NCBI RefSeq assembly: GCF_003573695.1
Contig: NC_039367.1
Span: 163,014,542 to 163,078,541 of the forward strand
Direction: 5' to 3'
Source: Papaver somniferum
Lineage: Eukaryota; Streptophyta; Magnoliopsida; Ranunculales; Papaveraceae
Length of the DNA stretch: 64,000 nucleotides
Below the pieces are notes generated by a model. The model saw only the letters and a list, made by a program, of their open reading frames with translations, was not told the DNA's origin and searched no databases. This document shows positions 33,369 through 45,594 of this stretch, one piece after another. The first letter of the stretch is position 1; each line of letters starts with the position of its first letter. The translations under genes and the position numbers were made by a program.

Positions 33369-34235
33369 GATGAAGATAGACGGACTCAACAAGAGGAAAT
33401 CTTTGTTATAAACTGGGAAAGACGATGCAACTTCACTGGCATAAATACTGTGTAAACCCTAAAGGAAGAAAAAGAAACACAAACTGAATAAACGGAACGT
33501 GATTGCATCACGGCCGGGAAATCAGCCTCAAACGAAAACCCTCATCAAAACCATAATGAAATCCAAACGAGAAAGGAGGGTGTGATACTTTGGCATTTGA
33601 ATGAGGATAGGATTTCCTATTTGTGTCAAGTAAGGAAAAGAGGCAATCGGGCCCGCAAAGACAAATCACCACCACGCCAATCCGTCCACGCACGCTTTGC
33701 TTCACCAAACCGCGTCATGCCTTGTACCACCGTGCCGCGCCATGACTTTCCGCGCCAACACCAACAACTCGCCATGCCAGCGTCATGATGTTCCCTAACC
33801 TAGACAAGGTGATGTATGTCCAGACTAAGCCGACAATCTTCATCTCACCACTTCAGGGTCTACACCAAAAATAGAATCTACACAAGGCCGCCAAACACGA
33901 GGATCATGGACTCTCCTTACCTCTCGAAAAAGGTTAGTCGGACCTTCCTGACCATCTTTTCACGACTTATCGTTTCGATTTTGTCCTCGTTTGTCACCAT
34001 CTTATGCTTACCTCGCAACAATTCTCATGTTCCGAGCTAAGCAGGCGACTTAATGTTGATGGTGGTTTTTAGCTTAGGGTCAAAATCGTAAAACTGTACA
34101 TCCGACATAACGTCACTATGACCATTAGCTCATTTATTGAATCAATCAGCATGCCTACGTAAGAATTACCGGGGTACCTTTTTTTACATGGGTCATGTTC
34201 CACGGCAAAACCCTTAATATTGACTAACATCATCC
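33369..34235. other. Tat 3' untranslated region, no gene
   Basis: No supportable coding sequence. It leads from the antisense ORF's presumed promoter side to the tandem-repeat block. Confidence 0.45.
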
Positions 34236-34530
34236 ATGCCAAACCTTAGTTCTCATGCTACTGCGCCAAGGCATGCCAACCATGCCAGCTACACCACTAT
34301 GCCAATGGAAAACCATGTTAGCCATATCAACGCGCCAAGGCATGCCAACCATGCCAGCCGCACCACTGTGTCAATGGAAAACCATGCCAGCCACATCTCC
34401 GCGCCAAGGAATGCCAACCATGCCAGCCGCACCACTGTGCCAATGGAAAACCATGCCAGCCACGTTTACTGCGCCAAGGCATGCCATCCGTGCTGGCCAC
34501 ACCATGCGCCAATGACATGCCATGCCACAT
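34236..34530. repeat. ~60-bp tandem repeat in the Tat 3' untranslated region
   Basis: About four units built from 'gcgccaaggcatgccaacc' and 'atgccagccgcaccactg' and 'tgccaatggaaaaccatg' at a period of roughly 60 bp (34262, 34331, 34400, 34469). It is GC-rich against its surroundings. Open frames through it are a by-product of the repeat. Confidence 0.85.
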
Positions 34531-34559
34531 GTGCCAATGACATGCCAACCACCTTGTCG

Positions 34560-35460
34560 CGCCATACCATGCCGACCTTCCTTATGCGGCTACCAAAACG
34601 AAGGCGTGCGACGATCAACGACCACCCTTCAATCCTAAATGCAAATCCTAGCCGTCCAAGGTCGCCAGACAATGCATGGTAACCTTTGGCCAAAAACCCT
34701 AGTTTTGGCCACGCCAAAACGCGCCCAGGCATGCCATGCCACATGTTCCAATGGCATGCCAACCACCTTGCTGTGCCATACCATGCCGGCCTTCCTTATG
34801 CGGCTACCAAAACGAAGGCGTGCGACGATCAACAGCCAACCTTCAATCCTAGATGCAAATCCTAGCCGTCCAAGGTCGCCAGACAACGCATGGTAACCTT
34901 TGGCCCAAAACCCTAGTTTTGGCCACGCCAAACCGCGCCAAGGCATGCCTTGCCACATGTGCCAATGGAATGCCAACCACCTTGTCGCGCCATACCATGC
35001 CGACCTTCCCGATGCGGCTACCAAAACGAAGGCGTGCGGCGATCAACTGCCACCCTTCAATCCTAGATGCAAATCCTAACCGTCCAAGGTTGCCAAACAA
35101 TGCACGGTAACCTTTGGCCCCAAACCATAGTTTTGGCCACGCCAAACCGTGCCAAGGAATGTCATTCCACATGTGCCAATGGCATGCCAACCACCTTGTC
35201 ATGCCACGCCATACCGTCCTTCCCTATGCGGATGCCAAAACGAAGGCCTGCAACGATCAACGGCCACTTTTTCATCTAAGATACAGATCTTAGCCGTCCA
35301 AGGTTACCAGCTAACGCATGTCAACTTTTGGCCCTAGTCTGGTCGCGCCTAAACCATGCCATATTAAAGCCATACCGAGCATTCTTTCATGCCACTGGAT
35401 ACCAAACGAAGGGTTGCAATAATCAATAGCTACCTTTCCTCTTAAGATGCAAAATCTCGA
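34560..35460. repeat. 214-bp tandem repeat in the Tat 3' untranslated region
   Basis: The marker 'ccgtccaaggt' recurs at 34652, 34866, 35080 and about 35294, a constant 214-bp step. A diverged part-unit follows near 35459. Each unit runs from 'ccaccttgtcgcgccatacc' through 'gatgcggctaccaaaacgaa' to 'atggtaacctttggcc' and the smaller 'gccaaccaccttg' words. It lies directly ahead of the 3' LTR. Confidence 0.9.
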
Positions 35461-35564
35461 CCGTCGAAGGTCATCGAGCATTCTTTCATGCCAGACGACA
35501 ACAACATGCTACATGTTTTCCATGAAAACACTCGAGACATCAACGCATGTCACAAACTGGGGGA

Positions 35565-36078
35565 TGCTCATTGGGTATTGGTTTAGCGGTTTACAGCGTG
35601 CGGCGTACACTACGCTTGTTATAAGAAAGTATCATAAGGATGAGGCGGTTAGTAAATACATGGAGTAATGGTGAAACGCTTTCTTTTTTGGAACATCAAT
35701 TTCAGGCGTTACCGGTTACCACCTCCTTCCATTTACTCACCCGTTTTCCATTTCTTAATGAGACCAGAGTACGTTTCACTTCGACTTGTATAAATAAGCA
35801 TTACCTATTTCCACCGAACAACAAGTTCATGTCAGGAGCATACAACACTCAGAAAACATTTGCTATCTTTCCATCTGTTAGCTTCCCACTTTCTGATACA
35901 AGTCGTAGAAAAAAACTACTCTTCCAGGATCAACTATTGTGGTCTCAACACTTTCTTCGCTTCCCTCCCTAAAACCAACCCTTCTCCTTCACTTTGTGAC
36001 CAAAGCAATTCTGGAACGGCCATTTCTTGGTTTAGGCCGGATTTTTACAGATTGATCTCTCGAATCTAAAGTACTTGA
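35565..36078 (+). repeat. 3' LTR of the Tat element, possibly truncated
   Basis: Preceded by the purine tract in 'acaaactgggggatgc', which is typical at the 3' end of Tat/Ogre elements. It starts about TGCTCATTGGGTATTGG. It contains a TATA-like 'tataaataagc' near 35790. It is followed at 36079 by another LTR, so its true end is uncertain. No 5' LTR is present in the window. Confidence 0.65.
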
Positions 36079-37354
36079 TGTTTATTTTCAATAATGTTGT
36101 AGTAAAAGGTTCGTTGAGACTTGTGAAGGAAGATTTTTTTAGACCTAATTTTTATAAATAAAAATAAGAAACTCAATTAAAAAGTGTTGTAAAAATTATG
36201 GAGAGACCGGGGATAGGATTCTACCATTGGTCGATATTAGTGATTTAATAAAACAATAATTATGCAACTCAACATTCAAATTGATTCTAATACTATTGCC
36301 TAGACATGTAGATTTTCAAAAGAATAGATGTTAATCCAAGCATAGAATATCAAAACCCTAAATCAAGCATATTCTATCAAGAGAAAATACACCTAACTAA
36401 TTAAAATCATATAATCAAGTTTTAATTCAAAGCAAAAATCATAATAGAGTTGTTATAATTAATTAAAATAGAAATGTATCACTTTTACCGAAACAACAGC
36501 TTCCTCCATAGCCCCAAGGATTGGTGTTTAGCTCCGCATATTGGAAACACACTCAGAATAATTTTTCATTGCTTAAAAGTGTTTACAAGTGATGAAATGA
36601 GAGAAAATAATGATTAAACCGGGTTTGCTCTAAACGATCCCCAAACTCCCCATCCCCTCACTGATACCCAAGACACTCTTATTTATACTGTGAAGCCAAT
36701 CTTAGGTCGACAATCATCTCAATTACTCCAAAAGATATTTGCAGTTAATGAAAGTATTTCACGGAAATATTTCCTCTCCATTTTCACACGTGTTTTGATT
36801 TGTATGGTATATCGAAATCTTCTCATTTAATTGATCCAAATAATGAAGAGAATATCTTTAATTAATTCCGTGAATAATTCCTTCCCTGTTTTCGAAAATA
36901 TCCGAAAGTATACGATTTCCTTCCATTCAAGACAAGTACAAAATCTTACTGTCATGGTAAGAAGATAATCATGTCTTAAAGACACAAATATCCCCATAAT
37001 ATCATGACTAGAATCTCACACAGCTGAGATTTCTTTTCCCGCCAAATATCTTTCCCGTGAAGAAGAAGATGGGTGCCCCCTATCCGGTCCTGGGGTGCGA
37101 ATAGCAGATGCCATGAGGGGTGGCTCTGATTAGCTACTTGGGTGCAAATATCCTTTGGGTACCCCTTATCATTTGGGCGCCCCATATCCAAAAGTGAGAG
37201 TCTGAATAACAAGTTCCTTCCGGTGCTTTAGACGACTTTTCGAGACTATTTTTCCAAGAATGATTATTTCCAAAAATACCATAATAAGTACAAAAATCGA
37301 GTACCAACAATACATGAAATTAAAGACAACGTAGACACAAAAATGTGTCTATCA
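36079..37354 (-). repeat. LTR of a second minus-strand element of the TGATA-ending family
   Basis: Starts TGTTTATTTTCAATAATGTTG and ends GTGTCTATCA, followed by AATACCCCCAAACTTA, the purine tract as seen from the + strand. Its left part resembles the solo LTR at 39078 ('tgttgtagtaaaaggttcg' against 'tgtcgtagtaaataagattcg'; 'gacttgtgaag' in both). It is therefore a 3' LTR of a minus-strand element whose interior is cut short at about 37770. Confidence 0.75.
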
Positions 37355-37770
37355 AATACCCCCAAACTTATTATTTGCTAGTCCTCGAGCAAAACTAATC
37401 TAGAAAATAAAATGACTACACTTAGCACGTGCAACAAGCCGTTAAACCGCTAGGTGGCCCTAGCGGCGGAGTGTTTTCTCCGGAGGGTTTACCAGAGGTG
37501 TACCCACAAAACCTTTCCTTCAGACCCTAGCTATCTACGCATTACCTTGGAAGGAACTAAAGAATCTCCTTGGTTGGCATACAATCATTGACTATAGGAG
37601 GAAGTACCCTGATGCGAAATTCCAATTGTTGTACACGAGTTTGCACTCAAGCATACTAAAATTCATATAAAGTGACAGAGCTCTCCTCAGATAGTTTCTG
37701 AACATCATAAACCGGAGTCAACCAATCACATGGATAGATTAAGAAGATGGATGTAGAGAAAAACGTAGAT
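37355..37770 (-). mobile_element. Short interior piece of the same minus-strand element
   Basis: Begins with the purine tract and the stretch 'ttatttgctagtcctcgagc', closely matching 'tattttgctagtcttcgaac' at 28832 beside the other element. No coding sequence. It abuts an unrelated gypsy RNase H at about 37770. Confidence 0.6.
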
Positions 37771-39077
37771 GATGTTAACTAAGATGAACCTATGTAGTAA
37801 GACAGCTCCAATGCACATGTCACTAGCATCACTTTCAACTACAAATGGCTTAGAAAAGTCTAGTAAAGCCAATACAGGTGTAGAGCTCATTGCCTGTTTG
37901 AGTGTCTCAAATGCAGTGGTAGCAGCTGGACTCCAATGGAATGAATTTTCTTGAGAAGATTAGTGAGTGGTTTGCTTATAACTCCATAATTCTGCACAAA
38001 CTTTCTATAATAACCTGTGAGACCCAGAAAACCTCTCAGCTCTTTGATATGTTTGGGTAGTGGCCATGATTGCATACAAGCAATTTTATTTGGGTCAGCA
38101 CAAACACCATTTGATGTGACTATATGACCAAGATACTCTAATGAAGGTTGTACAAAAAAATATTTGGATAACTTGGCAGAAAGTTGATGTTGTCTGAGCA
38201 AAGAGAAAACCATCCCGAGGTGATCCAAATGTTCACTCATGCTTTGACTGTAAATAAGTATATCATAAAAGAAGACCAACACAAATTTTCTTAAAAATGG
38301 CTGAAAGATTTCATTTATAAGTGCTTGGAATTTGGTAGGAGCATTAGTAAGGACAAACGGCATGACCTTAAACTCACAATGGCCTTGATGAGTTCTAAAA
38401 GCTGTATTGTGGATATCTAGATCATGAACTCTGATGTGATGATAGTCATCTCTCAGATCTATCTTGGAAAAGATGATTGAACCATGGAGTTCATCTAGTA
38501 ACTCATCCACAATAGGGATAGGAAACTTTTCCTTGATAGTGATGTTGTTTAGCTTCCTATAATCCACACAAAATCTCCATGAATTATCTTTCTTTTTCAC
38601 AAGAAGTATTAGAGAGGAAAATGGGTTGTGGCTAGGCTGAATTATCCCAGTTTCAAGAACTTCGCTAACCCGTTGTTCAACTACTTCTTTATGCACATAT
38701 GGGCACTTATATGCTCTTTGGTTGACAAGTGATGAGTTGGGTTGTAAAGGGATTGTATGACCCAAACTTCTCTTAGGGTGAAGAGTGGAAGATTCTTCAA
38801 AATATCAGTAAACTCTTGTAATAATGGTAATAAAATGTCAGGAGTTTTAGGGGGTGTTGAGGTGGGGGTTATGGAGAATAAGTGAGCTACCATTCCATGA
38901 GAATGTTTGAGAAATATTTTTTTGACTGCCTCTCCACTCATCATCAAGAAAGAATGTTTTGGAGTAGTGCCCTGTAATGTGATATGCTGGTTTTTGTATG
39001 TAAAAGAAATACTGAGTTTTGCAAAATTAAAGGTCACATCACCTAGTTTCCTTAGCCAATCAGCTCCAAGTACTATG
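37771..39077 (-). pseudogene. Ty3/gypsy RT and RNase H remnant (host of two later insertions)
   Basis: On the minus strand: end of protease/linker (KLSISFTYKNQHITLQG), then RT with IIQPSHNPFSSLILLVKKKDNSWRF, VDYRKLNN, FPIPIVDELLDELHG, FSKIDLRDDYHHIR, the catalytic block reading FFYDILIYS (family F/YVDDILIYS), and LRGFLGLTGYYRKF. The second catalytic Asp pair reads YDI, so one Asp is lost. A frameshift near 37955 is followed by RNase H start FVVESDASDMCIGAVLL, where the element is cut off. Frame breaks near 38765 as well. Integrase and 3' LTR are missing. Confidence 0.85.
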
Positions 39078-40903
39078 TGTTATTTTTAATTTGTTGTCGT
39101 AGTAAATAAGATTCGAACTCTAAGACTTGTGAAGACTAAATTTAAAGGTTTAATGAAAATAATAAAAGAGAGAGTTACTGGGACTAGGATTCCACCGCAT
39201 TCATATCATAGGGATAAATTATTTATTCTCAATAATTATCGCCCAATAAATAAATAAAACATTGACTCTTGTTTTACCAAAGTATATCCTCAAAAAATTA
39301 GTTATAAATCGTAAGCATGGGACATCAAACATTTAAACAAGCATGACCCATCTAATAAAATAATAACTAATTAATTCGAATCATTAATCAATTCAAAATA
39401 AGTGCAAAAGTCATTTAAAAAATAATACAAATGCACCCATGTGTGAAGTTCGGCTTCCTCCGTCGACCCAGTGCAGGGGTTTAGCTTCTCATTATGAAAA
39501 CACACTCATAATATAATTCATAGCTCAAATGGTGTTTTTATTGGAAAAAACTAATAAAATAGAGGTTTGCAACACTTTATAAGTGTTACAGAGTCCACCG
39601 TTACAATGAAATTCAAATACTGTTGCTGAAGCTGCTGTTACAGAAAAACTATATATGGAAACTGTCGAGAAGAACTGTCGCGAAGCTGAGAACATGCGAC
39701 AGTTTTAAACGACATGCCAGAAGTGTAGTTTTTTGTTCTTCGTCTTCTTCTTCTCTGCAGCAGCAGAGAAGTTGCTCTCCAACTCTCTATTTTTCTCCCC
39801 AAACTCTCGATGCACCTCTGAGAAATCTCAGGACCGTTTTTATACCTCAACAACACCAAATCTTCCGCAATAACTTCATATCATCCTCTCTTTAATTCAC
39901 TGCAGTCACGGGAATATTCTTTCCCTTTTTTTTCTTCTCCTCGCACTCCTGTTGCTGTCACATCTCCTTGTTTACCTTCTATACGCTCCTTTTGCAGCCT
40001 TTCACAGTTCAAACACGATCAGGGCACGTATAAATCTTATGCAATCCCGTGAAAATTCCAAACTTCCCTGTTTCACCAAACACTCCCTTTTTTATCTCTT
40101 CACGTATCCTGAATCCTCAAATCTCTCCCAATCTTAATATATATCATTCATGTGAGAATATATTCTTTTACAGCTCACGTACCGTCCATAATTAATTCTA
40201 GAAATTCAAACAAAATAATTGATATCTTTCTTTCTCTGTTTTATGAGATCTTCATTCTCTTTCTTTTCTTTAGGAATCCAATTTGATTACCTTCCCTGTT
40301 TGGATGAAACGGACCGAATTGAATCCAAATCCAAGTCAAACACTACCAAAATCTCGGCCAAAATCTTCCCTGAAAAATACGCAGTTGGGACTCTATCCTT
40401 TTCCGCCAAATTCTGTCCTTTCTATTTTCATCAATCGGTGATTATCCAGCCAAATATAATTGAAACAACGCACATTACCATCTTTGTTTAGTTCCTAGGA
40501 ACAAACCCATTTTATTTCAGCCATTTAGTCTCATCCAAACACCTCCAAAACTGAAACCCTAATTTTGCTGCCATTTTCCCGCCAGAACTGAAATTTGAAT
40601 TGTTGAAGATGAACTCCCCCTTAATATTGTATGGGTGTCCCTTTAGCACTTATCTTATGGGGTGTAAATAGTAAGGAAGGTGGCCCTTAGCAACTGGACG
40701 CCCCTTAGTAATTGAGGTGCCCCTTAACCAACATTGAGAGTCCAAATAACACGTGTCCTCCGAGTGCAAATAACAGTTTTTCGAGCCAATTCTCCACAAG
40801 AGCTTATTATTCCAAAAACAACTAAAACAAATTTATTAGTGATAAAAATAGTCCCAGCTAATGTATTTATGGGTGAAAATACGTCGCACTTTCGTGCTTA
40901 TCA
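39078..40903 (-). mobile_element. Solo LTR inserted in the gypsy protease
   Basis: A single 1826-bp LTR starting TGTTATTTTTAATTTG and ending GTGCTTATCA is flanked by the perfect 5-bp duplication CTATG (39073-39077 and 40904-40908). No interior remains, so the element was removed by LTR-LTR recombination. Removing the LTR rejoins the protease reading GGCD.. to the following linker. Ends and several internal words match the LTRs at 26251 and 36079. No gene inside. Confidence 0.9.
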
Positions 40904-42226
40904 CTATGTCACAACCCCCTAGTGGTAGAACTCTTAAAGTTTCCATGAATTGGTGTCCTTGCATACTCCATTGTAGCTTAGAACAAATAGCTGAACTGGA
41001 TGTTTGCTCCCCATTTGCAATAGTGACCATCATAGGTGAAGTTGGTGTAATGGAGCATTTAAGTGAAGAAACCAAGGTACTATCAATGAAGTTGGTGGTG
41101 CTACCTGTGTCAATAAGTACAAAAACAGTCTTCTTGTTGATTACATCAGGAATTATGATAGTATCACCAGTAACTGAGCCCGTGAGAGCATGAAGAGATA
41201 CTTCAACATCAGATTGGACTGGGGATTCAGGTGCTTCTTCAAAGATTTCTTCCTCCTCTTCTGTCTCATGTGATTCAGTAGACTCAATGTGTAACACGTA
41301 GATTTTTTTGTTTCCCTTTACAGAAGTGTCCAGGTTTGTATACCACATCACAATTATCACAGAGCCCTTGAGCTCTTCTCTTGTTCATTTCCTCCTGAGA
41401 GAGTCTTTTAATGATATGGGTTGTGTTTGTAGGTTTTGGAGGAGAGGTGAAAAAAGATTTTGGGGGTGGAAGGGCTAGATTTAGGCGAAGTGATAATATG
41501 CTTAGGAGGTAAAGGACTAGGAGAGTAAGGTCTATGTGAGTTTGAATATGGAGTGATATATCTGGTTAATTGTTTAGGTGATGCATTAGTTAACTGAAGT
41601 TTTTGTTCTTGTAATCTGGCTAAGGAAAAAGCATCAGCTAGAGTTTGTGGGTGAAACATAGACATAGATTTGCCAATATCATCCTTCAACCCACTAAGAA
41701 AAATCATAACAAAGTATGATTCACTCAAGGAAGGGTTCATACGTAGCATCAAAGCTTTGAGTGACTCAAAATCCTCATAGTATTCATCGACCGAAGAGGT
41801 TTGGACTAATTTATTAAAGCTACCAACAAAATTTTCCAACACGGGATTTTCGAATCTAACACATAGATGAAGAGATAAATCCTTCCATGTAATTCTATTG
41901 CGATTAACTTGAAAATTTAGAAACCATTTCTCAGCCTTACCTTCCAGATAGATGGCAGCTATGTCTACCTTTCTGTGTTCTTCAATATCATTGAGTTGAA
42001 AATAACGTTCACTTTTCTGAATCCAACCTCTGGGGTTATCTCCATCAAATCATGGAATATCGATCTTAGGAATGCGATGATGCTGATTAAAGAAGTTATA
42101 ATGATGAGAATAACTTTGGTGTTCATCATCCTGGTGATGTGAACCACCTGTATCTTCAGTACGATGATTATTGTTGGATTTACTGAGTAGCTGAATCAGA
42201 TTGCGATTATTTTCTTGTAGACTTTC
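40904..42226 (-). pseudogene. Gypsy gag C-part and protease of the same host element
   Basis: Minus strand. Gag segments include WIQKSERYFQLNDIEEH, AAIYLEGKAEKWF and LENFVGSFNKLVQTSSVDEYYEDFE, then LSGLKDDIGKSM and LADAFSLARLQEQ. These are the standard retrotransposon gag region. The aspartic protease follows: VFVLIDTGSTTNFID with the DTG active site and LPLGGCDIV. A stop is present near 42050 and frame changes near 41400. It continues across the insertion at 42226/50415 into the gag N-terminus. Confidence 0.85.
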
Positions 42227-42545
42227 TGATGCAGCATCTTGATACCTTTCCTAATTTTGGTCTTTTTAGATTTCCTTTTTCTTTTATAATTCCTTTTCTT
42301 AGATGTTTGATTTTTAGGAAAGATAGGTTCATATAAATAAGGGATTGTAAGATAGTTTTATTCATTCAGTTTTAAGAGATAATACACTAGAGTTTTCTCT
42401 AAAGCCTTGCATTGATTTGATTCTGTCATCAATTCAAGAGCCTTGCATCGAATTTGATTGAACTCTTCGATTCAAGAAGTCAGGTCTCTAGAAATTTAAC
42501 CTATATTTCTAGATTGAGCTGAATCACCGTTGATACGCTGCGCCA
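42227..42545 (+). repeat. 5' LTR of the composite element
   Basis: Starts TGATGCAGCATCTTGATACC, has a TATA-like 'catataaataagg' near 42330, and ends GCTGCGCCA. It differs from the 3' LTR (50096-50414) at only about one position (gcagc against gcaac), so the insertion is young. Confidence 0.93.
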
Positions 42546-42547
42546 GG

Positions 42548-42559
42548 TTGGTATCAGAG
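42548..42559 (+). other. tRNA-Met primer-binding site of the composite element
   Basis: TTGGTATCAGAG lies two bases after the 5' LTR and matches the initiator Met-tRNA primer site used by many plant LTR elements. Confidence 0.85.
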
Positions 42560-42573
42560 ACAGGCTACGTTCT

Positions 42574-45525
42574 TTGTCTGTCACTACAATGGTGAGACCT
42601 CGTCGAACACCAGTTCGTACTGCAGCAGAAATCAATCGTGACGCCATTACTGAGCTACAAGCCCAGATGGCTTCCATCACAACTGCCCTCCAAACCCTTC
42701 TGGTTCAACAACCAGCACCAGCCGTACGCGAGCATGTTGCTCACGTTAACAGTACCAGAGACGATGTTGATGACGAAGAAAACCCGTTTGCAGACGACGT
42801 TAATCCCTTTGCTCCTCTACACACCAACCGTACTCTAGCACCAGATAACGTACCAAACGCAGCAGCTCATATTCATTGGGAATCGGGTTTCAAAACCGAG
42901 ATACCAGAGTTTCATGGAAATTCTTCAGCTGAAGAACTGCTCGATTGGATAGTCACGGTAGAAGAAATCCTAGAATTCAAACGAGTTCCAATGGATCAAT
43001 GTGTTCCTGTCTTAACAATGCGTTTTCGTGGCAGAGCAGCTGCCTGGTGGACACAATTGAAGACAACTCGTGCACGTCTTGGAAAACCAAAGATTATGTC
43101 ATGGGATAAACTTTCATCAAAACTTAAGAAAACATTCTTGCCTTACAATTATGACCAGCTAATGTTTCAGCGTCTCCATACCATCCGTCAGGGAAATCGA
43201 TCTGTGGCTGACTACTCTACTGAATTTTTTTTACTTCTCAATCGAGTTGATATACAAGACTCTGAGCGTCAACTGGTGGCACGGTTTACAGCAGGATTAC
43301 GACAACAGATCCAACACACAATCAATCTCTTCCATCCATCAACACTGTCAGAAGCACATCAGCAAGCTTTGACTATTGAGGCGCAAACTAAATTATCCTT
43401 CTCATCATGGTCTACTGTTCGTTCTTCTCGACCAAATCAGACTCCGACTGCGACAGATGACGCTATATCTGTCAAAGCAGACACACCCATTGTTCCAGCT
43501 CTTGACACTCGACAAACTCAACCAAACTCAATTCGTTGCTTTTCTTGTGGAGATTTAGGTCATCGACAGTCTTCCTGCCCCACTAGAAACAGAAGAGGCC
43601 TCCTCCTTGACACTGCTGGTAATGACGTTGAAGTAATTTACGATGAGGAAACTACAGAGCCACAGGATGAAGTAGAGGTTCTTAAAGCAGATAGCGGACC
43701 AGCATTAATGTTGCGACGTGTGTGTTTAGCTCCGCGTGGAACAGATATCAACCCTCAACGACATAATCTTTTTCACTCAAAGTGTACTATTGGAGGCAAG
43801 GTGTGTAACTTCATAATTGATTCTGGTAGTAGTGAAAACGTCATTGCTGAGGAGGTTGTAACCAAACTTCAATTATCAACAGAACTACATCCTAACCCCT
43901 ACAAGTTGGCATGGTTGGATCGGAATACTGATGTACTCATAACTCGACGAGCATTGATTTCTTTTTCGGTGGGAGATTCGTATAAGGATCAAATTCATTG
44001 TGATATTGCTCCAATGGATGCTTGCCATCTACTTTTAGGACGTCCTTGGTTATCTGATCTTCGAGTACAACATGATGGCTATCGTAATACCTACAGTTTT
44101 CGTTACAATAATCGCAATTTCACTCTACAACCTTCTTTGCCCGAGAAACAACATACACCATCAGCTCCAGTCCTTTTCTTGCAGCAAAAAGCTTTTGAAG
44201 AAACACTTCGCGAAGAAAGATATGTTCTAATATTGATCAATTCGGTTGTCAGAAAGTCTTTGCCGTCACCTCCAGAACATTTTCAAAGACTATTGGAAGA
44301 GTTTCAGGATGTTTTTCCTAATGAGTTACCACCCGGCCTTCCTCCACTCAGAGATATTCAACACCATATTGATCTAATTCCAGATGCTGTTCTTCCTAAT
44401 AGAGCTCATTATCGTATGAGTCCGAGTGAGCATGAAGAACTTAGACGACAGGTTGAGGAACTTGTGTTGAAGGGATATTTACGTGAAAGCTTGAGTCCGT
44501 GTGCAGTCCCAGCTTTGCTTATACCAAAGAAGGATGGATCTTGGAGGATGTGTGTCGACAGCCGTGCTAAATAAAATTACAGTACGCTATAGATTTCCCA
44601 TTCCCCGTCTCGACGATCTATTAGATCAAATTGGAGCTGCAACGATTTTCTCTAAACTGGATCTTCGAAGTGGTTATCATCAGATACGGATCCGCCCAGG
44701 AGATGAATGGAAGACGGCTTTTAAAACTCGCGAAGGACTTTTTGAATGGCTTGTCATGCCCTTTGGCTTGTCCAATGCACCAAGCACTTTCATGCGTGTT
44801 ATGAATCAATCTCTTCGGCCCTTCATAGGTAAGTTTGTAGTTGTTTATTTTGATGATATTCTCATATTTAGTAAGTCCTTCACTGAACATCTTGCACACT
44901 TAAGAGAAGTACTTCTTTTTCTCCGTCGAGATCGACTATTTGCCACACAAAAAAAGTGTGAGTTTGGCTCTCCTGAGGTTCACTTCCTTGGATACATCGT
45001 CTCAGCACAAGGTCTAGCCGTCGATCCGAGCAAGGTAGAAGCAATAAAATCTTGGCCTACTCCTACTACTTTATCTGAAACTCGAAGTTTTCATGGTCTA
45101 GCATCTTTTTATCGAAGATTTGTGCCGCAATTTAGCAGTTTGATGGCACCTATCACTGATTGTATTCGTCATGATAGTGTCTTCACTTGGACTGCCGAAG
45201 CAACTACAGCTTTTGAGATCATTAAGACGAAATTGTTATCAGCACCTATTCTAGCTCTTCCAGATTTTACTCAAGTTTTTGAACTTCATAGTGATGCTTC
45301 TAAGTTGGGCATTGGTGCTGTCTTGAGCCAACGCAACAAACCTATTGCCTTCTTCAGTGAAAAACTGGCTGGAGCTCGTCTACGTTATAGTACTTACGAT
45401 GTGGAATTTTATGCAGTGGTTCAAGCAATCAAACACTGGAGACATTATCTTTTCCATAAAGAATTTGTTCTTTACACAGATCATGATGCTTTAAAACACC
45501 TGAACAGTCAAGATAAAATCTCAGC
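42574..45525 (+). pseudogene. gag-protease-RT-RNase H, forward half of the composite
   Basis: 42574-44574 is open for 666 codons: gag (PEFHGNSSAEELLDWI, RFRGRAAAWWTQLK), a CCHC knuckle CFSCGDLGHRQSSC (about residue 320), the protease site FIIDSGSSENVI (DSG in place of DTG), then the RT start [13 protein letters not shown] 2-bp deletion near 44567 relative to the inverted copy shifts the frame and gives a stop. RT resumes in frame from 44575: [34 protein letters not shown] (catalytic FDD), then RNase H with [10 protein letters not shown] and [11 protein letters not shown]. It is cut at SQDKISA (45525). Lineage looks chromovirus-like; no chromodomain is visible. Polyprotein function is replication of the element; this copy is broken. 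Confidence 0.9.
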
Positions 45526-45594
45526 TCACTTAAGAGAAGTACTTCTTGTTCTCCGTCGAGATCGACTATTTGCCACACAAAAAAAGTGTGAGTT
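45526..45594 (+). repeat. Displaced 69-bp RT piece at a template-switch junction
   Basis: After 'atctcagctc' the sequence jumps back to a stretch matching 44898-44963 (acttaagagaagtacttctt to aaaaaagtgtgagtt) and then into the LTR. It carries 'cttgttctcc', as the inverted copy does, where the forward copy has 'ctttttctcc'. So it was copied from a template like the inverted half, not from the adjacent forward half. Confidence 0.85.

Noticed and set aside
34236..35340. Many overlapping open frames on both strands rich in MACHWHMWHGM-like sequence
   Set aside because: They are translations of the 60-bp and 214-bp tandem repeats. A period free of stops opens several frames at once.
42574..44574. 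666-codon ORF as a possible host gene
   Set aside because: Contains gag, CCHC, protease and RT start, lies behind an LTR and tRNA-Met primer site, and is repeated inverted at 48.7-49.9 kb.
44621..44899. 92-codon minus-strand ORF, repeated at 48168-48446
   Set aside because: It is the antisense shadow of the RT core and appears twice only because RT is present in both halves of the composite.
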